Of a stretch of DNA of 64,000 bases, positions 48,783 to 58,046 are shown piece by piece; within the stretch, counting starts at the first letter, position 1; the number at the start of each line of letters is the position of its first letter. Source of the stretch: an uncultured Clostridia bacterium (lineage in GTDB: Bacteria > Bacillota > Clostridia > CAKSNL01 > HGM11501); assembly GCA_934476235.1 (NCBI GenBank), contig CAKSNL010000009.1, positions 1 through 64,000 of the forward strand, read 5' to 3'. A program made the position numbers and the translations under genes. The notes under the pieces were generated by a model. That model was not told where the DNA came from, ran no database searches, and saw only the letters and a list, made by a program, of their open reading frames with translations.

Positions 48783-49110
48783 GAGTAATACCGCCTCCTT
48801 ATTTTATTTGCTTTGGGATTTTCTTAGGAGACTCAGAAAATTCGGTATACACTGTTCCGGGTGTTTCATCGACCCCGACTTTAATTCCCAGCCGAAGCTG
48901 GGACTCATGCTCCGGAGGGGCTCCACACTAAATTCCCCTTTTGAGCCTTAAGCAGCGCACACCTTGTACCTTTGCGCTTTCGCCCGGTTTCTCTGAATCG
49001 GACTTCCTCAGCGGGAAAACCGGCTTTTCACCGCAACCTCCCGCATCATCGGTAGTCGCCTTAACTGCGCCCCAAAATGCACAGCAAAGCATAGGTTCTC
49101 ACGAACCGAC
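48783..49110 (-). ncRNA. Structured 5' leader of the S10 operon
   Basis: The stretch from the promoter to rpsJ holds about 330 nt with no real gene but much structure. A 5-bp stem with a GTGA tetraloop lies at 49094-49107 (GGTTC/GAACC). A 7-bp stem with a TTCG tetraloop lies at 48886-48903 (TCCCAGC/GCTGGGA). Several GC-rich complementary segments lie between. No terminator-like U-run is visible, so control would be at translation or RNA decay. One minus-strand frame is open from ATG 49092 to TAG 48928 (54 codons) and beyond, but has no ribosome site. I read it as a regulatory RNA, possibly bound by a ribosomal protein; this is inference. Confidence 0.6.
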
Positions 49111-49116
49111 TTTAGT

Positions 49117-49145
49117 ATTGTACCACTTACATGCGCCTTTGTCAA
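49117..49145 (-). promoter_or_regulatory. S10-spc-alpha supercluster promoter
   Basis: Minus strand: TTGACA (49140-49145), 17 nt ending GTGG, TACAAT (49117-49122). Nearly perfect, as expected for about 31 ribosomal and partner genes. Confidence 0.9.
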
Positions 49146-49439
49146 GCTTTTTTGAAAATTCGCGCCGTTTTTAAATCACAAATTTTAAATGAATTTTCCC
49201 CGTTTCTTTTGTGCATTTTAACGGATAATATTTATTTGTTTGCAGACACTATTAAAAAATGTTGTTAAAACTCACGACCCGCGCCGACAAACGCAAAGCT
49301 TTGCCTCCCCTCTGAAGAGGCATGGATAAAAAATACAACAACGTCTTTTTTAGTCCGGTGCGAAAAACCGTTCAAGGTTTTGACTTAAGGGAGAGAAGCC
49401 AAGCGCACACATAAAAATCAAAAACAAAAAGGTGATATT
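49146..49439. other. Intergenic region between S10 promoter and sleB
   Basis: About 294 nt, AT-rich, without a credible gene. It holds a short hairpin GCCTC/GAGGC (about 49303-49322). The segment 49285-49400 has the look of a worn intergenic repeat but I cannot show a second copy in the window. The sleB ribosome site AAAGGTGATATT is at its end. I could not identify a clear sigma-G promoter. Confidence 0.4.
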
Positions 49440-50117
49440 ATGCAATACAAAAACCGGATATTCTTTTCTCTCACGGCACTTGTGATTTTGTTTTCTGTCT
49501 TTTCCTTTAATATGTCTCCGTATCTTCCGGCGCTTTCCAAGCTCGGCTCGACCGGCGACGAGGTCCGCTCGATTCAGCGGCGTCTGAAGGAATGGGGCTA
49601 TTACTCCGGCAGTGTTGACGGAATATACGGCGCGTCCACAAAGGCTGCGGTAACAAAATTCCAGAAAGCCAACTCGCTCACCGCGGACGGCGTTGCCGGA
49701 AGCGCCACTCTCGCCGCCATCGGGCTCCCGACCGGGCAGAGCACGTCGGGCACCGGCACTCAGAGCTCCTCAAACGTCAACCTTTTGGCGCGGCTCATCA
49801 ACGGCGAAGCGAGAGGCGAGACCTACGAAGGTCAGGTCGCGGTCGGCGCGGTGGTATTAAACCGTGTGAAACACCCGTCGTTTCCGAACTCGATCTCAGG
49901 CGTGATATATCAGCCTCAGGCGTTCACGGCGGTGGACGACGGGCAGATCAACGCGGCGGTCGAAGCAAGCTGTCTGCGTGCCGCGCGCGACGCGCTCTCG
50001 GGCTGGGACCCGACCGGCGGCGCGATATATTACTACAATCCCGTGACCGCGACAAATAAATGGATTCGCTCCCGCCCCGTCATTACCACAATCGGCAAGC
50101 ATATTTTCTGCAAATAG
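49440..50117 (+). CDS. sleB: Spore cortex-lytic enzyme SleB
   Basis: 225 residues. An N-terminal hydrophobic signal (about 6-24) is followed by a peptidoglycan-binding domain (about 33-95, GDEVRSIQRRLKEWGYY and GIYGASTKAAVTKFQKA). A Ser/Thr-rich linker leads to the Hydrolase_2 domain (about 114-225) with the catalytic Glu123 in INGEARGETYEGQVAVGAV. It is a lytic transglycosylase that degrades cortex peptidoglycan with muramic lactam during germination. Its presence argues for a spore-former. The usual partner gene ypeB does not follow. A terminator closes the gene. Confidence 0.92.
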   Translation: MQYKNRIFFSLTALVILFSVFSFNMSPYLPALSKLGSTGDEVRSIQRRLKEWGYYSGSVDGIYGASTKAAVTKFQKANSLTADGVAGSATLAAIGLPTGQSTSGTGTQSSSNVNLLARLINGEARGETYEGQVAVGAVVLNRVKHPSFPNSISGVIYQPQAFTAVDDGQINAAVEASCLRAARDALSGWDPTGGAIYYYNPVTATNKWIRSRPVITTIGKHIFCK

Positions 50118-50192
50118 CGTACGGCGTTTACGGCGATGGCACACAATCGTCCGATTCGCAAATTAGCCCTGCGCCCTCATCGCTCAAAACAC

Positions 50193-50217
50193 AAAAACCG
50201 CCTTTCGGCGGTTTTTT
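50193..50217. terminator. Terminator between sleB and the stalk/GH26 gene
   Basis: AAAAACCGCC TTTC GGCGGTTTTTT, a compact GC stem with A and T runs; works in both directions for the convergent genes. Confidence 0.9.
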
Positions 50218-50231
50218 GCGTTTAAAATGCT

Positions 50232-52187
50232 TCACTTAATCAAAATGCTTTGTGTTTCCTCTGTCAAAAGCCCCGAATCGCCGAAGGCTCTGACTCTGAG
50301 GGTCACCATCTGTCCCGAATAGGGCGAAAGGTCGACCGTTATGGCATACGGGATTCCGTACGCAGCGCCGACGTCGGCGCCGTTTATGCTGTACACCGCA
50401 TAACGGATATTTTCCGGATACGGATAGCTCACCAATGCGGCAAAACGGGTCACCTCCGGGGCGAGCGCAACATTGTCCGCCGTTTCGATATACGCCGAAA
50501 AAGCGCCTTTATAAAGCTTTGAAACATACGAAGGATTTTGAATTACTTCCTTATATGTATTAAGCATCTCGGCATTCCCCGAAAGGGAAAAACGCCAGCG
50601 TTCACGGTCCGCGTCAAAATAGAACACCATTTTGACCTGAGGATACCTTATCGGAAGATACGTGTAAAACTCCTTAAGCTGTCTTACCGCAAAGGGCGTA
50701 ATGTCCGCCATCGTGTCATAATCCATATAGGACGGCGCACCCTCCGAAACGATAATGGGTTTTCTGTCGCCGTAGTCCCTCACTATTTTATCCATGATAT
50801 CAGAATAAACGCTTCGGTCAACGCCCTCGCCGAGAGGGTCCGTCACGCTCTGCATGACCATATAGGCAGAAATGCCGACATAATCCACATATTCATCGCC
50901 CGGATAGTAAAGCTCCATCGTGTCCTCCGGATAGAAGTTAGGCGACCACACGACCGGAACGTGCGGAGCATAGGTGTGGAACGTGTCCGCAACGATTCTG
51001 AATTTTTCCTTGTAAAGCTCATAGTCGGAAGTGTACCACTTGCAGGTGGTGTCGTTCATCTCGCCAGCAAAGCGCAAAATGAAGTCAACTCCCGATGCTT
51101 CCATATCGCTTGCAAGCTTTATAAGATAGTCCCCGGCTGAAACCGAAGCTATGCCGCCGTGCGGTTCAAGCGCAATCTGTACGGTCTTGCCGAGCGCGCG
51201 AGCCCTGTCTATATGCGTTTTGTAATGGTCGATTCCCGTGCCGTACGGAAGATAAAGAAGATAACCTCCGTGCTCCTTGCCGGCAAAGGAACCGAACGTA
51301 TCCATATAAAATGTCGACGGATTTTCAGGGCTATAGACCGCGCGTTCAAGCTCCGCATAAGCGCCCAAAAGAACGCCGCTATTTTCTTTTACAAAGGGCG
51401 AGGTTTTAATCGCATCCTCATCATGAGTCTCTGCATATATTTTAACTTCGCTTTTAATGAGCTTTGACCTTCTCAAAGAGTCAATGGTCTCCTCTCTTTT
51501 CCCTGCCTTTTCCCAGTAATACGACTCGCGCCTAAACGCGACTGCTGCGTTTTTAAAGTCGCCCGTCTTGGTAAGGCATGTGCCGAGCCTTAAATAAAGC
51601 ATAGCCGAGCTGTTTAAATCCCCTTCGGCAACAAAATTCGGAGCGAGAGCCATATATTTTGCCGCAGCGCCTTTATAATCTCCCGCGTCCTGGCTTGCAA
51701 CTGCCGCGTTCCATTTTGACCAGACGGTAACGTCCTTTTTCCCGCCGCTCTCCATGTTTTTTACGAATGTGCCGTAATCCGTTTCGACCGTGACATCCTC
51801 CCCGTTCCAGCCGACGCGCGCGCCGAATGCCTCCAGCACCGCGCGGATGGGAAGATACGTCCGCCCTCCGGCGATACATGCCGCCGCGTCGTTATCTATT
51901 TTTACTCCGTTCCGGTATATTTTCTTCTCCCACGCCGTACACTTTAAGGTAACCTGTCCCATGGTTACGGTTGCGGTTTTAGTGTTATCGTCCCACGAAA
52001 CCTCCGCTCCCGCCGCCTCCATAGTTGCACGGAGCGGTACAAGCGTCCTCCCCGAGTCAATAAAGGGATAGCCCGTCGCGTCCGTAAAATTCACTCTTTC
52101 GGAATCAATCACGACTCCGGCGGCGGACGATACCGTTATCCCCGCAAAAATAAAAATAAGCGCGGAAAGCACCATTATTTTCTTCAT
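50232..52187 (-). CDS. Secreted stalk-domain protein with GH26-like glycosidase domain
   Basis: 651 residues, secreted. A signal peptide (about 1-22) is followed by a copper amine oxidase N-terminal stalk domain (about 25-140, with the repeats GRTLVPLRATMEAAGAEVSW and GRTYLPIRAVLEAFGARVGW). A helical TPR-like segment (about 150-245) comes next, then a GH26-like barrel (about 270-560) with likely acid/base Glu376 in RFAGEMND and nucleophile Glu482 in VSEGAPSY. A C-terminal beta domain ends it. GH26 enzymes cut beta-mannan or related glycans. The combination suggests a wall-attached glycanase. The substrate is not known. Confidence 0.87.
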   Translation of the reverse strand: MKKIMVLSALIFIFAGITVSSAAGVVIDSERVNFTDATGYPFIDSGRTLVPLRATMEAAGAEVSWDDNTKTATVTMGQVTLKCTAWEKKIYRNGVKIDNDAAACIAGGRTYLPIRAVLEAFGARVGWNGEDVTVETDYGTFVKNMESGGKKDVTVWSKWNAAVASQDAGDYKGAAAKYMALAPNFVAEGDLNSSAMLYLRLGTCLTKTGDFKNAAVAFRRESYYWEKAGKREETIDSLRRSKLIKSEVKIYAETHDEDAIKTSPFVKENSGVLLGAYAELERAVYSPENPSTFYMDTFGSFAGKEHGGYLLYLPYGTGIDHYKTHIDRARALGKTVQIALEPHGGIASVSAGDYLIKLASDMEASGVDFILRFAGEMNDTTCKWYTSDYELYKEKFRIVADTFHTYAPHVPVVWSPNFYPEDTMELYYPGDEYVDYVGISAYMVMQSVTDPLGEGVDRSVYSDIMDKIVRDYGDRKPIIVSEGAPSYMDYDTMADITPFAVRQLKEFYTYLPIRYPQVKMVFYFDADRERWRFSLSGNAEMLNTYKEVIQNPSYVSKLYKGAFSAYIETADNVALAPEVTRFAALVSYPYPENIRYAVYSINGADVGAAYGIPYAITVDLSPYSGQMVTLRVRAFGDSGLLTEETQSILIK

Positions 52188-52288
52188 TCTTCCTCACCTC
52201 ACCATTATTATAGGATATTTGACAAAAAAAATCAAACATTTTTCGGACTTTTTTCAAAAAAACTCTGGTAATATACCGATTTTTATGT

Positions 52289-52294
52289 TATAAT
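52289..52294 (+). promoter_or_regulatory. -10 box of the glycogen operon
   Basis: A perfect TATAAT preceded by ATGT (TG motif), with a weak -35 TGGTAA 17 nt upstream. The leader to the GTG is about 80 nt, AT-rich. The weak -35 could mean activator control. Confidence 0.5.
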
Positions 52295-52378
52295 TATCTT
52301 ATAAACTGAAAATGTTTCTACCTATTATATACAATTTTAACAAGAAAATAACCTATTTTTAACATTAGAGGTGATACA

Positions 52379-54244
52379 GTGGCTGAAAATACCGAAAAGA
52401 TGCTTGCCCGCTTCGGTGACGGAACCTCGGTTTCGGCGTACGAGCTATTGGGCTGCCATAAATCCGGTGCCGGATATGTTTTCAGAGTCTGGGCGCCGAA
52501 CGCAAAAGAGGTGCACCTTTCGGGAGACTTTAACGAATGGAGCGCCGACAAGCTTCCCATGCATCCCATCGGAGGAGGAGTGTATGAGTGCTTCTCGCCT
52601 GACGCGAAGGAGTTTGATGCGTACAAGTACCGCATCACAAGGCGCGACGGCTCGTCCGTCTTAAAGAGCGATCCGTACGGTTACCATATGTGCACGCGCC
52701 CGGAGAACGCGTCCAAGGTCTATACGCTGCCCGATTTTAAATGGACTGACAAAGAGTATCTTGATTCGTCAGCGAAAAAAAACGTTATTGAGGAGCCGAT
52801 AAATATCTATGAGGTACATATCGGCTCGTGGCAGAAGTACGGGGACGGGAACTACCTTTCCTACCGCACTTTTGCCGACCGTATTGTTAAATACGTCCGC
52901 GATATGCACTATACGCACATTGAGCTCCTCCCCGTTTCGGAATATCCTTACGATCCGTCGTGGGGCTATCAGGTGACAGGGTATTACGCGCCAAGCTCGC
53001 GCTACGGCACTCCCGAGGACTTTATGTATCTTGTGAACAAGTGCCACGAGGCGGGAATCGGCGTTATCATCGACTGGGTCGGCGCGCACTTCCCGAAGGA
53101 CGAGAACGGGCTTTATGAGTTTGACGGGTCATGCTGCTATGAATCGAGCGACCCGGTCATGAATGAACACCCGGACTGGAACACGAGAATATTTGACTAT
53201 TCGAGAAACGAAGTCAAGTCCTTCCTTATATCCAACGTTGTTTACTGGCTCAAAAACTACCATGTGGACGGTATCAGGGTGGACGCGGTGGCTTCCATGC
53301 TCTATTTGGACTACGGAAGGAAAGACGGCGAATGGCACCCCAACCGCTACGGAGGCAAGGAAAATCTTGACGCTATCGAATTCCTGAAAAAGATGAATGA
53401 GGCGGCTTTCGCCCAAAAGCCCGGGGTATTAATGATCGCCGAGGAGTCGACCGCGTTTCCGATGGTGACGAAGCCCGGATTTGCCGGAGGGCTCGGCTTT
53501 AACTTCAAGTGGAACATGGGCTGGATGAACGACATGCTCTCTTATATGTCAAAGGACCCGCTTTTCCGGAAGGGTATGCACAATAATCTGACCTTTTCGC
53601 TCACCTACGCGTTTTCCGAAAATTTCATTCTTCCCATCTCGCATGACGAGGTGGTGCACGGAAAATGCTCGATGATCGGAAAGATGCCGGGAACGTACGA
53701 AGAGAAATTTTCAAACCTTCGCGCGTTTTACGGATATATGGCATCTCACCCCGGAAAGAAGCTTCTTTTCATGGGCTCGGAATTCGCACAGTTTATCGAA
53801 TGGGACTTTAAAAAGGAGCTTGACTGGTTCCTGCTTGACTATCCGGCGCATAAGGCAATGCAGCGCTATGTTCGCGACTTAAACAAATTTTATCTTGACA
53901 ATAAGGCGTTTTACGATAACGAGACCGGGTGGGGCGGCTTTTCCTGGATATCGGCGGACGATCGGGACAACAGCGTTATCGCCTTCAGGCGAATTGCGAA
54001 GGATTCTTCCGAAATCATCTGCGTATTAAATTTCTGTCCCGTGAAGCGGACAAACTATTTACTGGGCATTCCCGGCGGAAAATATCTCGTCCCCGTTTTT
54101 TCAAGCGACTTAAAAAAATACGGGGGATCTGGGACACCTCTTCGCAGAGTTTCGATAAAAGAAAAGCCCATGCACGGGCTTAACAATTCGGCGGCGCTCA
54201 CACTGCCCCCGATGTCGGCAACCTTTTACAAATGTGTGAACTGA
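52379..54244 (+). CDS. glgB: 1,4-alpha-glucan branching enzyme
   Basis: 621 residues, GH13. The N-terminal CBM48 (about 20-110, FRVWAPNAKEVHLSGDFNEW) leads to the barrel with the nucleophile Asp302 in DGIRVDAVASMLYLDYG, acid/base Glu355 in MIAEEST and the third Asp in LPISHDEVVHGK. It makes alpha-1,6 branches in glycogen. The GTG start at 52379 follows GAGGTGA. First gene of glgB-glgC-glgD-glgA-glgP. The barrel motif reads VGAHFP where VPAHFP is usual. Confidence 0.97.
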   Translation: MAENTEKMLARFGDGTSVSAYELLGCHKSGAGYVFRVWAPNAKEVHLSGDFNEWSADKLPMHPIGGGVYECFSPDAKEFDAYKYRITRRDGSSVLKSDPYGYHMCTRPENASKVYTLPDFKWTDKEYLDSSAKKNVIEEPINIYEVHIGSWQKYGDGNYLSYRTFADRIVKYVRDMHYTHIELLPVSEYPYDPSWGYQVTGYYAPSSRYGTPEDFMYLVNKCHEAGIGVIIDWVGAHFPKDENGLYEFDGSCCYESSDPVMNEHPDWNTRIFDYSRNEVKSFLISNVVYWLKNYHVDGIRVDAVASMLYLDYGRKDGEWHPNRYGGKENLDAIEFLKKMNEAAFAQKPGVLMIAEESTAFPMVTKPGFAGGLGFNFKWNMGWMNDMLSYMSKDPLFRKGMHNNLTFSLTYAFSENFILPISHDEVVHGKCSMIGKMPGTYEEKFSNLRAFYGYMASHPGKKLLFMGSEFAQFIEWDFKKELDWFLLDYPAHKAMQRYVRDLNKFYLDNKAFYDNETGWGGFSWISADDRDNSVIAFRRIAKDSSEIICVLNFCPVKRTNYLLGIPGGKYLVPVFSSDLKKYGGSGTPLRRVSIKEKPMHGLNNSAALTLPPMSATFYKCVN

Positions 54245-54273
54245 AAGTGAATTAATATGTTAGGAGGCTTTTT

Positions 54274-55464
54274 ATGAATAATAAAAGCAAAGAATGTGTA
54301 GCTATTCTTTTAGCCGGAGGTCAGGGCAGCAGACTTAAGGTTCTGACCGAGGATACGGCGAAGCCCGCCGTTCCTTTCGGGGGAAAATACCGTATTATTG
54401 ATTTTCCGCTCTCCAACTGCGTGAATTCCGGCATTGACACCGTAGGCATATTGACTCAGTACCAGCCGCTTGAGCTTAACGATTACGTCGGCACGGGCAG
54501 ACCCTGGGGGCTTAACCGTAACTTCGGCGGAGCCCACATATTACCGCCCTATTCCAGAAACAAAAAATCCGAATGGTACAAGGGCACGGCGAACGCCGTT
54601 TATCAGAATATTCCGTTTATCGAAAGGTACAACCCGGAATACGTTATCGTTTTATCGGGCGACCATATCTATAAAATGGACTATTCAAAAATGCTTGCCT
54701 TCCACAAGGAGAAAAAGTCCGAGTGCACCATCGCCGTTCTGGACGTTCCGCTTTCTGAGGCGTCACGCTTCGGCATCATGAACTTAAACGAAGATTTGTC
54801 CATCTACGAATTTGAAGAAAAGCCCAAGGCTCCCAAGAGCACCAAGGCTTCAATGGGAATCTACATATTTAACTGGAATATGTTAAAAGAGTACCTTATA
54901 GAGGACGAGGAAAATCCCGAGTCCTCCAATGACTTCGGCAAGAACATTATTCCGAAGCTTATAGCTGACGGACGCCGGCTTTTCGCCTATGCCTTCTCGG
55001 GCTACTGGAAGGATGTCGGCACAATCGACAGCCTGTGGCAGGCGAATATGGACCTTCTGGATCCCGAAAGCGGGCTTAACTTAAAGGATCCGAAATTCAA
55101 AATTTATGCAAGAAACTATGCTCAGCCTTCGAGCTACATATCAAAGAGCGCGAAGATAGAGAACTCTTATGTAGCAGAAGGATGCGAGATACGCGGCACG
55201 GTCATAAATTCCATTATTTCGACCGGATGCACGGTTGACGAGAAAGCCGTGATAAAGGACAGCGTCATAATGCCCGACACGGTTATAAAGAAGGGTGCGT
55301 ACGTTAAGTATTCCATTATCAGCGAAAATGTCACCGTCGGCAGAAACGCAAGGGTCGGGGACGAGAAGGAATATTACTCCGACTCCGAGTGGGGCATCGC
55401 GGTCATCGGAAAGAGCAACATCATTCCGGACAACGCGGTCGTAGCGCCCAATCAAATAATATAA
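54274..55464 (+). CDS. glgC: Glucose-1-phosphate adenylyltransferase
   Basis: 396 residues. It makes ADP-glucose from glucose-1-phosphate and ATP. The nucleotidyltransferase part has LAGGQGSRLKVLTEDTAKPA, VLSGDHIYKMDY and EFEEKPKAPKSTKASMGIYI. The C-terminal left-handed beta helix (about 290-396) has the hexapeptide repeats. GGAGG precedes the ATG. In the GlgC/GlgD pair, GlgC is the catalytic chain, which fits the intact nucleotide motif. Confidence 0.97.
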   Translation: MNNKSKECVAILLAGGQGSRLKVLTEDTAKPAVPFGGKYRIIDFPLSNCVNSGIDTVGILTQYQPLELNDYVGTGRPWGLNRNFGGAHILPPYSRNKKSEWYKGTANAVYQNIPFIERYNPEYVIVLSGDHIYKMDYSKMLAFHKEKKSECTIAVLDVPLSEASRFGIMNLNEDLSIYEFEEKPKAPKSTKASMGIYIFNWNMLKEYLIEDEENPESSNDFGKNIIPKLIADGRRLFAYAFSGYWKDVGTIDSLWQANMDLLDPESGLNLKDPKFKIYARNYAQPSSYISKSAKIENSYVAEGCEIRGTVINSIISTGCTVDEKAVIKDSVIMPDTVIKKGAYVKYSIISENVTVGRNARVGDEKEYYSDSEWGIAVIGKSNIIPDNAVVAPNQII

Positions 55465-55481
55465 CAGGGGGGAATCTATCC

Positions 55482-56600
55482 ATGAATATGACCGGTATTA
55501 TATTTTCAAACCTTTTTGACGAGAATTTCGGCGTGCTTACAAAAAACAGGACCGTTGCGTCCCTCCCTTTCGCCGGAAGGTACCGCTTTATAGACTTTGT
55601 GCTCTCCGACATGTCAAACTCCAATATAACCGACATCGGAATCATCACGAAGTCAAACTATAAGTCGCTGATGGATCATTTGGGATCATGCGCGGCGTGG
55701 GACTTAGACAGAAAGAACGGCGGAGTATTTTTGCTCCCCCCCTTCGCTGCGGGGCAGACTACGGTATACCAGGGCAAGCTCGAGGCTCTCTATTCAGCGT
55801 TTTCCTATCTTGAAAAGCAGGACCGTGATTATGTGCTTTTGTCCGATTCGACCGTTATTTGCAACATCGACTATGAGGATGCGCTGGACTACCACATAAA
55901 ATCCGGTAACGACCTTACCGTTATCTCCAACAAGGTGAATGCGGACCCGATGACGAGCTACTCGCTCGTTATGGAGAAAAACCGCGGAAAGATAACCGAT
56001 ATGTACGTTGACTATCCGGCGGTCAAGGACAATTCTTTTGCCTCCATGGGCATGTTCATAATGGAGAGAAAGAAGCTTCTTTCCGTCATCAGGGAAACCG
56101 TTTCCCGCGGAAGGAAAAGGCTTGAACGCGACTTTATCCAGCACGAATGGAATAACGGCAGCCTTTCTGTCGGAATATTTGAATTCAAGGGGCACGTTAT
56201 AAGAAACACAAGCATTTCGTCATACTTTGCGAATAACTTAAGACTGGTATCGGACCCCGATCTCAGGCACGATATATTCAATCCCGCGCGCCCGATATAC
56301 ACCAAGGTGCGCGACGAGGTGCCCACCTATTACGGCGACGGGAGCCAGACCGACGAATGCCTGATTGCGGACGGCTGCCGTATTGAAGGAAGCCTTACCA
56401 ATGCCGTTGTTTTCCGTGATGTTAAGATCGGTAAAAACGCAGTGATTAAAAATTCAATTATCATGCAGGGCTCCGTTATCGGGGAAGGGTGCTATATCGA
56501 AAATGCAATTATAGATAAGGACGCCGCGATAAGCGACAGCGCTCATCTTCAGGGCGCATTAAACACTCCCATCATCATCGAAAAAGGAGAATCCGTATGA
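55482..56600 (+). CDS. glgD: Glucose-1-phosphate adenylyltransferase subunit GlgD
   Basis: 372 residues, related to GlgC but with the nucleotide loop changed (the GlgC GGQGSRL segment is missing; here NRTVASLPFAGRYRFIDFVL). In Bacillota such GlgD proteins are regulatory partners that raise GlgC activity. The C-terminal beta helix is present. I start at MNMTGIIFSN after a GGGGGG site; a longer frame runs back into glgC. The stop overlaps the glgA start by 4 nt. Confidence 0.95.
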   Translation: MNMTGIIFSNLFDENFGVLTKNRTVASLPFAGRYRFIDFVLSDMSNSNITDIGIITKSNYKSLMDHLGSCAAWDLDRKNGGVFLLPPFAAGQTTVYQGKLEALYSAFSYLEKQDRDYVLLSDSTVICNIDYEDALDYHIKSGNDLTVISNKVNADPMTSYSLVMEKNRGKITDMYVDYPAVKDNSFASMGMFIMERKKLLSVIRETVSRGRKRLERDFIQHEWNNGSLSVGIFEFKGHVIRNTSISSYFANNLRLVSDPDLRHDIFNPARPIYTKVRDEVPTYYGDGSQTDECLIADGCRIEGSLTNAVVFRDVKIGKNAVIKNSIIMQGSVIGEGCYIENAIIDKDAAISDSAHLQGALNTPIIIEKGESV

Positions 56601-58024
56601 AAATACTTTTTGCAGCAAGTGAGGCAGCGCCTTTTATCAAGTCCGGCGGCCTCGGGGATGTTTTGGAGGCGCTTCCCAAAAAGCTCTCCGAAAATGACAG
56701 TTATGAGGTCAGCGTGATTTTGCCTTACTACAGGTCGCTCAAATTAAATCCCGACTTTAAACCGGAGTTTGTGACCAATTTTTACATGCCCTTGGGCTGG
56801 CGCGCGTCATACGTCGGCGTGTTTCGCCTCAAGGTGAAAAAAGTTACTTATTATTTTATCGACAACGAATATTACTTTAACCGCGACGGCGGCTATTACG
56901 GGCATTACGATGACGGCGAGCGCTTTTCCTATTTCTCAAAGGCTATTTTGGAGTCTTTCCGCTACATCGGCTATATGCCGGACATAATTCACTTAAACGA
57001 CTGGCAGACGGCGTGCATACCGGTCTTTTACAAGGCGTTTTACAAAAATATTCCCGAATACTCTCACGTTAAAACCGTGTTCACAATTCACAACATCGAG
57101 TATCAGGGCAAGATGCCGCTTGAATTCAGAGAAGCAACAATGGGGCTTTCGGACGAGTTTGCCGGAATTATGGAGTATGACGGGTGTGTAAACTTCATGA
57201 AGAGCGCCATAGTGCTGTCCGACAGGATCACGACCGTTTCAAAAACCTATGCCCACGAGATAATGCACGCATATTTCTCGCACGGGCTTGACCCGATTCT
57301 GCGCGAGAACGAATATAAGCTCACGGGAATCGTTAACGGCATCAACGAGGATATATTTAATCCGAAAACGGACAAAAATATTGCAAAGCATTACTCGCCC
57401 GAGCGCATTTCCGGGAAGGCGGCGTGCAAATGCGCGCTCCAGAGTAAGCTGGGGCTTGAAATAAGAAACGACATTCCGATAGTCGCCATGGTAACGCGCC
57501 TTGTTTCCCACAAAGGGCTTGACCTTGTAGAACGCGTGCTTTCCGACATGCTGAGCGAAAACCTTCAGTTCGTCATCGTCGGCACGGGGGATTCGCACTA
57601 TGAAGATATGTTCCGCTTTGCCGAATATAATTTCCGCGGGAAAATGGCTGCATGCATCACATTCAGCTCATCTCTCGCCTCTGAGGTCTATGCCGGGAGC
57701 GACATTTTCTTAATGCCGTCAAAAAGCGAGCCGTGCGGTCTTTCCCAGCTTATTGCGATGCGCTACGGAACGATTCCCGTTGTGCGCGAGACCGGCGGAC
57801 TTTTTGACACAGTTCCGGCGTTAAACCCCGAAACGATGGACGGGCTGGGCTTTACCTTCAAGCTTTTCAACGCGCATGACATGTTAAATGCGGTGGAGCG
57901 CGCATGTTCCTTCTGGCATGATGTGCCCTCGCGTGAGAAGCTCATTAAAAAGCTCATGAGCCACGACTCCTCATGGACGGAGCCGGTAAAGGCATATGCC
58001 GGTATATACGAAGCATTAAAATAA
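56597..58024 (+). CDS. glgA: Glycogen synthase (ADP-glucose)
   Basis: 475 residues, GT5. The N-terminal substrate loop is EAAPFIKSGGLGDVLEALPK. The C-terminal Rossmann half has VTRLVSHKGLDLVERVL and the donor-binding KSEPCGLSQLIAMRYGTIPV, then RETGGLFDTV. It extends alpha-1,4-glucan from ADP-glucose. It starts by ATGA overlap with glgD. Confidence 0.97.
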   Translation: MKILFAASEAAPFIKSGGLGDVLEALPKKLSENDSYEVSVILPYYRSLKLNPDFKPEFVTNFYMPLGWRASYVGVFRLKVKKVTYYFIDNEYYFNRDGGYYGHYDDGERFSYFSKAILESFRYIGYMPDIIHLNDWQTACIPVFYKAFYKNIPEYSHVKTVFTIHNIEYQGKMPLEFREATMGLSDEFAGIMEYDGCVNFMKSAIVLSDRITTVSKTYAHEIMHAYFSHGLDPILRENEYKLTGIVNGINEDIFNPKTDKNIAKHYSPERISGKAACKCALQSKLGLEIRNDIPIVAMVTRLVSHKGLDLVERVLSDMLSENLQFVIVGTGDSHYEDMFRFAEYNFRGKMAACITFSSSLASEVYAGSDIFLMPSKSEPCGLSQLIAMRYGTIPVVRETGGLFDTVPALNPETMDGLGFTFKLFNAHDMLNAVERACSFWHDVPSREKLIKKLMSHDSSWTEPVKAYAGIYEALK

Positions 58025-58046
58025 CTGACGAAAGGATATGATTCCA

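Noticed and set aside
48928..49092. A 54-codon leader peptide before rpsJ
   Set aside because: No ribosome site is visible and the region is dominated by tetraloop-capped stems, so I list it as RNA. I keep the open frame as part of the leader finding.
48941..49174. A 77-codon plus-strand frame in the S10 leader
   Set aside because: It overlaps the S10 promoter and is antisense to the structured leader; no ribosome site.
49285..49400. Possible intergenic repeat or MITE-like element
   Set aside because: The look is suggestive (short complementary ends, CCTCCCCTCT) but no second copy exists in the window and no target duplication can be shown.
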